Assembly: GCA_947631095.1 (NCBI GenBank) | Contig: CANRJX010000010.1 | Coordinates: 1 to 34,951 of the forward strand | Reading direction: 5' to 3' | DNA length: 34,951 bases | Source of the DNA: an uncultured Wohlfahrtiimonas sp. | Lineage (GTDB): Bacteria > Pseudomonadota > Gammaproteobacteria > Cardiobacteriales > Wohlfahrtiimonadaceae | In this document: positions 34,395 to 34,951 of the stretch, in pieces | Layout of the letters: the number at the start of each line of letters is the position of its first letter | How positions within the stretch are numbered: the first letter of the stretch is position 1 | Program-made: the position numbers and the translations under genes | Notes under the pieces: model-generated | Told to the model about the DNA's origin: nothing | Database searches by the model: none | The model's input: the letters and a program-made list of their open reading frames with translations, nothing else

Positions 34395-34951
34395 TATTCA
34401 GTCAAAAATGGAACTTGAAAGATTTCAATTTTACTTTGATCAAATAAGCCTTCTAAGAATAAAATGGTTTCTACTTGTGCCATATCAGCTTTTAGTTTCT
34501 GCTTTAATTGCTCTTTTTCCTCATCTGAATATTCATTCAATTGACCAGGAATCACAGCATCAACAGATACAGCAGTTGCCAATCCATTAGCAATAAAACC
34601 TTCAAAAGTAACAGGTTCAGTTTTTTGTAACTCAAAGCCTTTAATTAATGGTTCAATCAACTCTGGTTTATCTTTAACTAAATCAAAAATTGTACGCGTT
34701 TCAACACCAGAATAGTGATGAACTTCAAAGTTATTCTCAGCAATCACTTCTTTTACAGTTTTACTTCCTGATTTTAATTGTTCGTTCATACTCGCAATCA
34801 TTGAGTCAAATTTTTTCTGAGCCTCAATTCCAACTAAAATTTTCTTAATTTCAGGCGTTGCTTCCTCTAATGTCAATGAACGAGCATCTTCAAAAGCTTC
34901 CACTCTTGCAATGCGAACTTCTTGATTATCCGTGTGATAAGCCTCTGAATT
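34394..34951 (-). CDS. ppiD: PpiD-like periplasmic folding factor, C-terminal part
   Basis: Only the last 185 or so codons are in the window; the frame is open to the window edge, so the start lies beyond 34951. An in-frame GTG at 34903 is not the true start, because the upstream codons (…EVRIAR) continue the same pattern. The text IARVEAFEDARSLTLEEATPEIKKILVGIEAQKKFDSM resembles in outline the segment after the parvulin domain of PpiD (RV…P…LEEVR…V…A…). PpiD is an inner-membrane-anchored chaperone near the Sec translocon. SurA or another parvulin-related protein is possible; no parvulin domain is visible in the part present. Confidence 0.65.
   Translation of the reverse strand, partial: NSEAYHTDNQEVRIARVEAFEDARSLTLEEATPEIKKILVGIEAQKKFDSMIASMNEQLKSGSKTVKEVIAENNFEVHHYSGVETRTIFDLVKDKPELIEPLIKGFELQKTEPVTFEGFIANGLATAVSVDAVIPGQLNEYSDEEKEQLKQKLKADMAQVETILFLEGLFDQSKIEIFQVPFLTE

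Noticed and set aside
34394-34903. Complete 169-residue protein starting at the GTG at 34903
   Set aside because: The same frame stays open to the window edge with matching sequence character, so this is the end of a longer PpiD-like gene rather than a small protein.
1-34951. tRNA genes, CRISPR arrays, insertion sequences or attachment sites
   Set aside because: No cloverleaf-type sequence, regularly spaced repeat, transposase or integrase was seen on either strand; gene order looks like ordinary core chromosome.

Overview
The window reads as an ordinary chromosomal stretch of an AT-rich gammaproteobacterium. The evidence is a divergent cpxP / cpxRA locus of the enterobacterial type, a lepA-lepB-rnc-era cluster, a yjcH-actP pair, gltIJKL, rsmI beside yraN, ppiD and type I murB. 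Codon use is strongly A/T-ending throughout. Genus cannot be fixed from the sequence; a low-GC lineage outside the Enterobacterales is likely (inference). I see no tRNA, rRNA, IS element, prophage or CRISPR array.

Layout. 1-6117: a small exported protein on the minus strand, divergent from a 1748-residue fusion of a DEDD exonuclease-like domain, a RecQ-type helicase and a UvrD-type helicase. 6118-8431: ilvD (minus), preceded by a leader that encodes a 12-residue peptide rich in Val/Ile/Leu. 8432-10700: acetate uptake pair yjcH-actP with a strong terminator, then a candidate 79-nt small RNA. 10704-17193 (minus): rlmJ, then era-rnc-lepB-lepA, then a DUF805-like membrane protein. 17485-23742: an ArsB/NhaD-type transporter (plus), yraN (minus), then rsmI and a tight plus-strand run of a YajR-like MFS carrier, a divergent DeoC, a SuhB-like protein without its catalytic aspartates, and an exported phosphodiester glycosidase-like protein. 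23723-26371: cpxA and cpxR (minus) divergent from a small CpxP/Spy protein, with phased CpxR half-sites between. 26390-31216: a class V aminotransferase (minus) divergent from the acidic amino acid ABC transporter gltIJKL. 31219-34951 (minus): ppiD (cut by the window edge), a Sel1-repeat protein, murB, mlaC, mlaB, all closely spaced.

The least ordinary signals are: (i) the candidate sRNA at 10620-10698, whose unpaired C-rich linker is complementary in three blocks (17 bp) to the ribosome-binding site and start of the transporter gene at 17485; (ii) the ilvD leader peptide, which suggests control by branched-chain amino acid supply; (iii) the adjacent DeoC-like and SuhB-like genes, both altered at catalytic positions; and (iv) CpxR half-sites 10 and 21 bp apart. 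All functional statements rest on motif recognition by eye and on recalled family features; no search was run.
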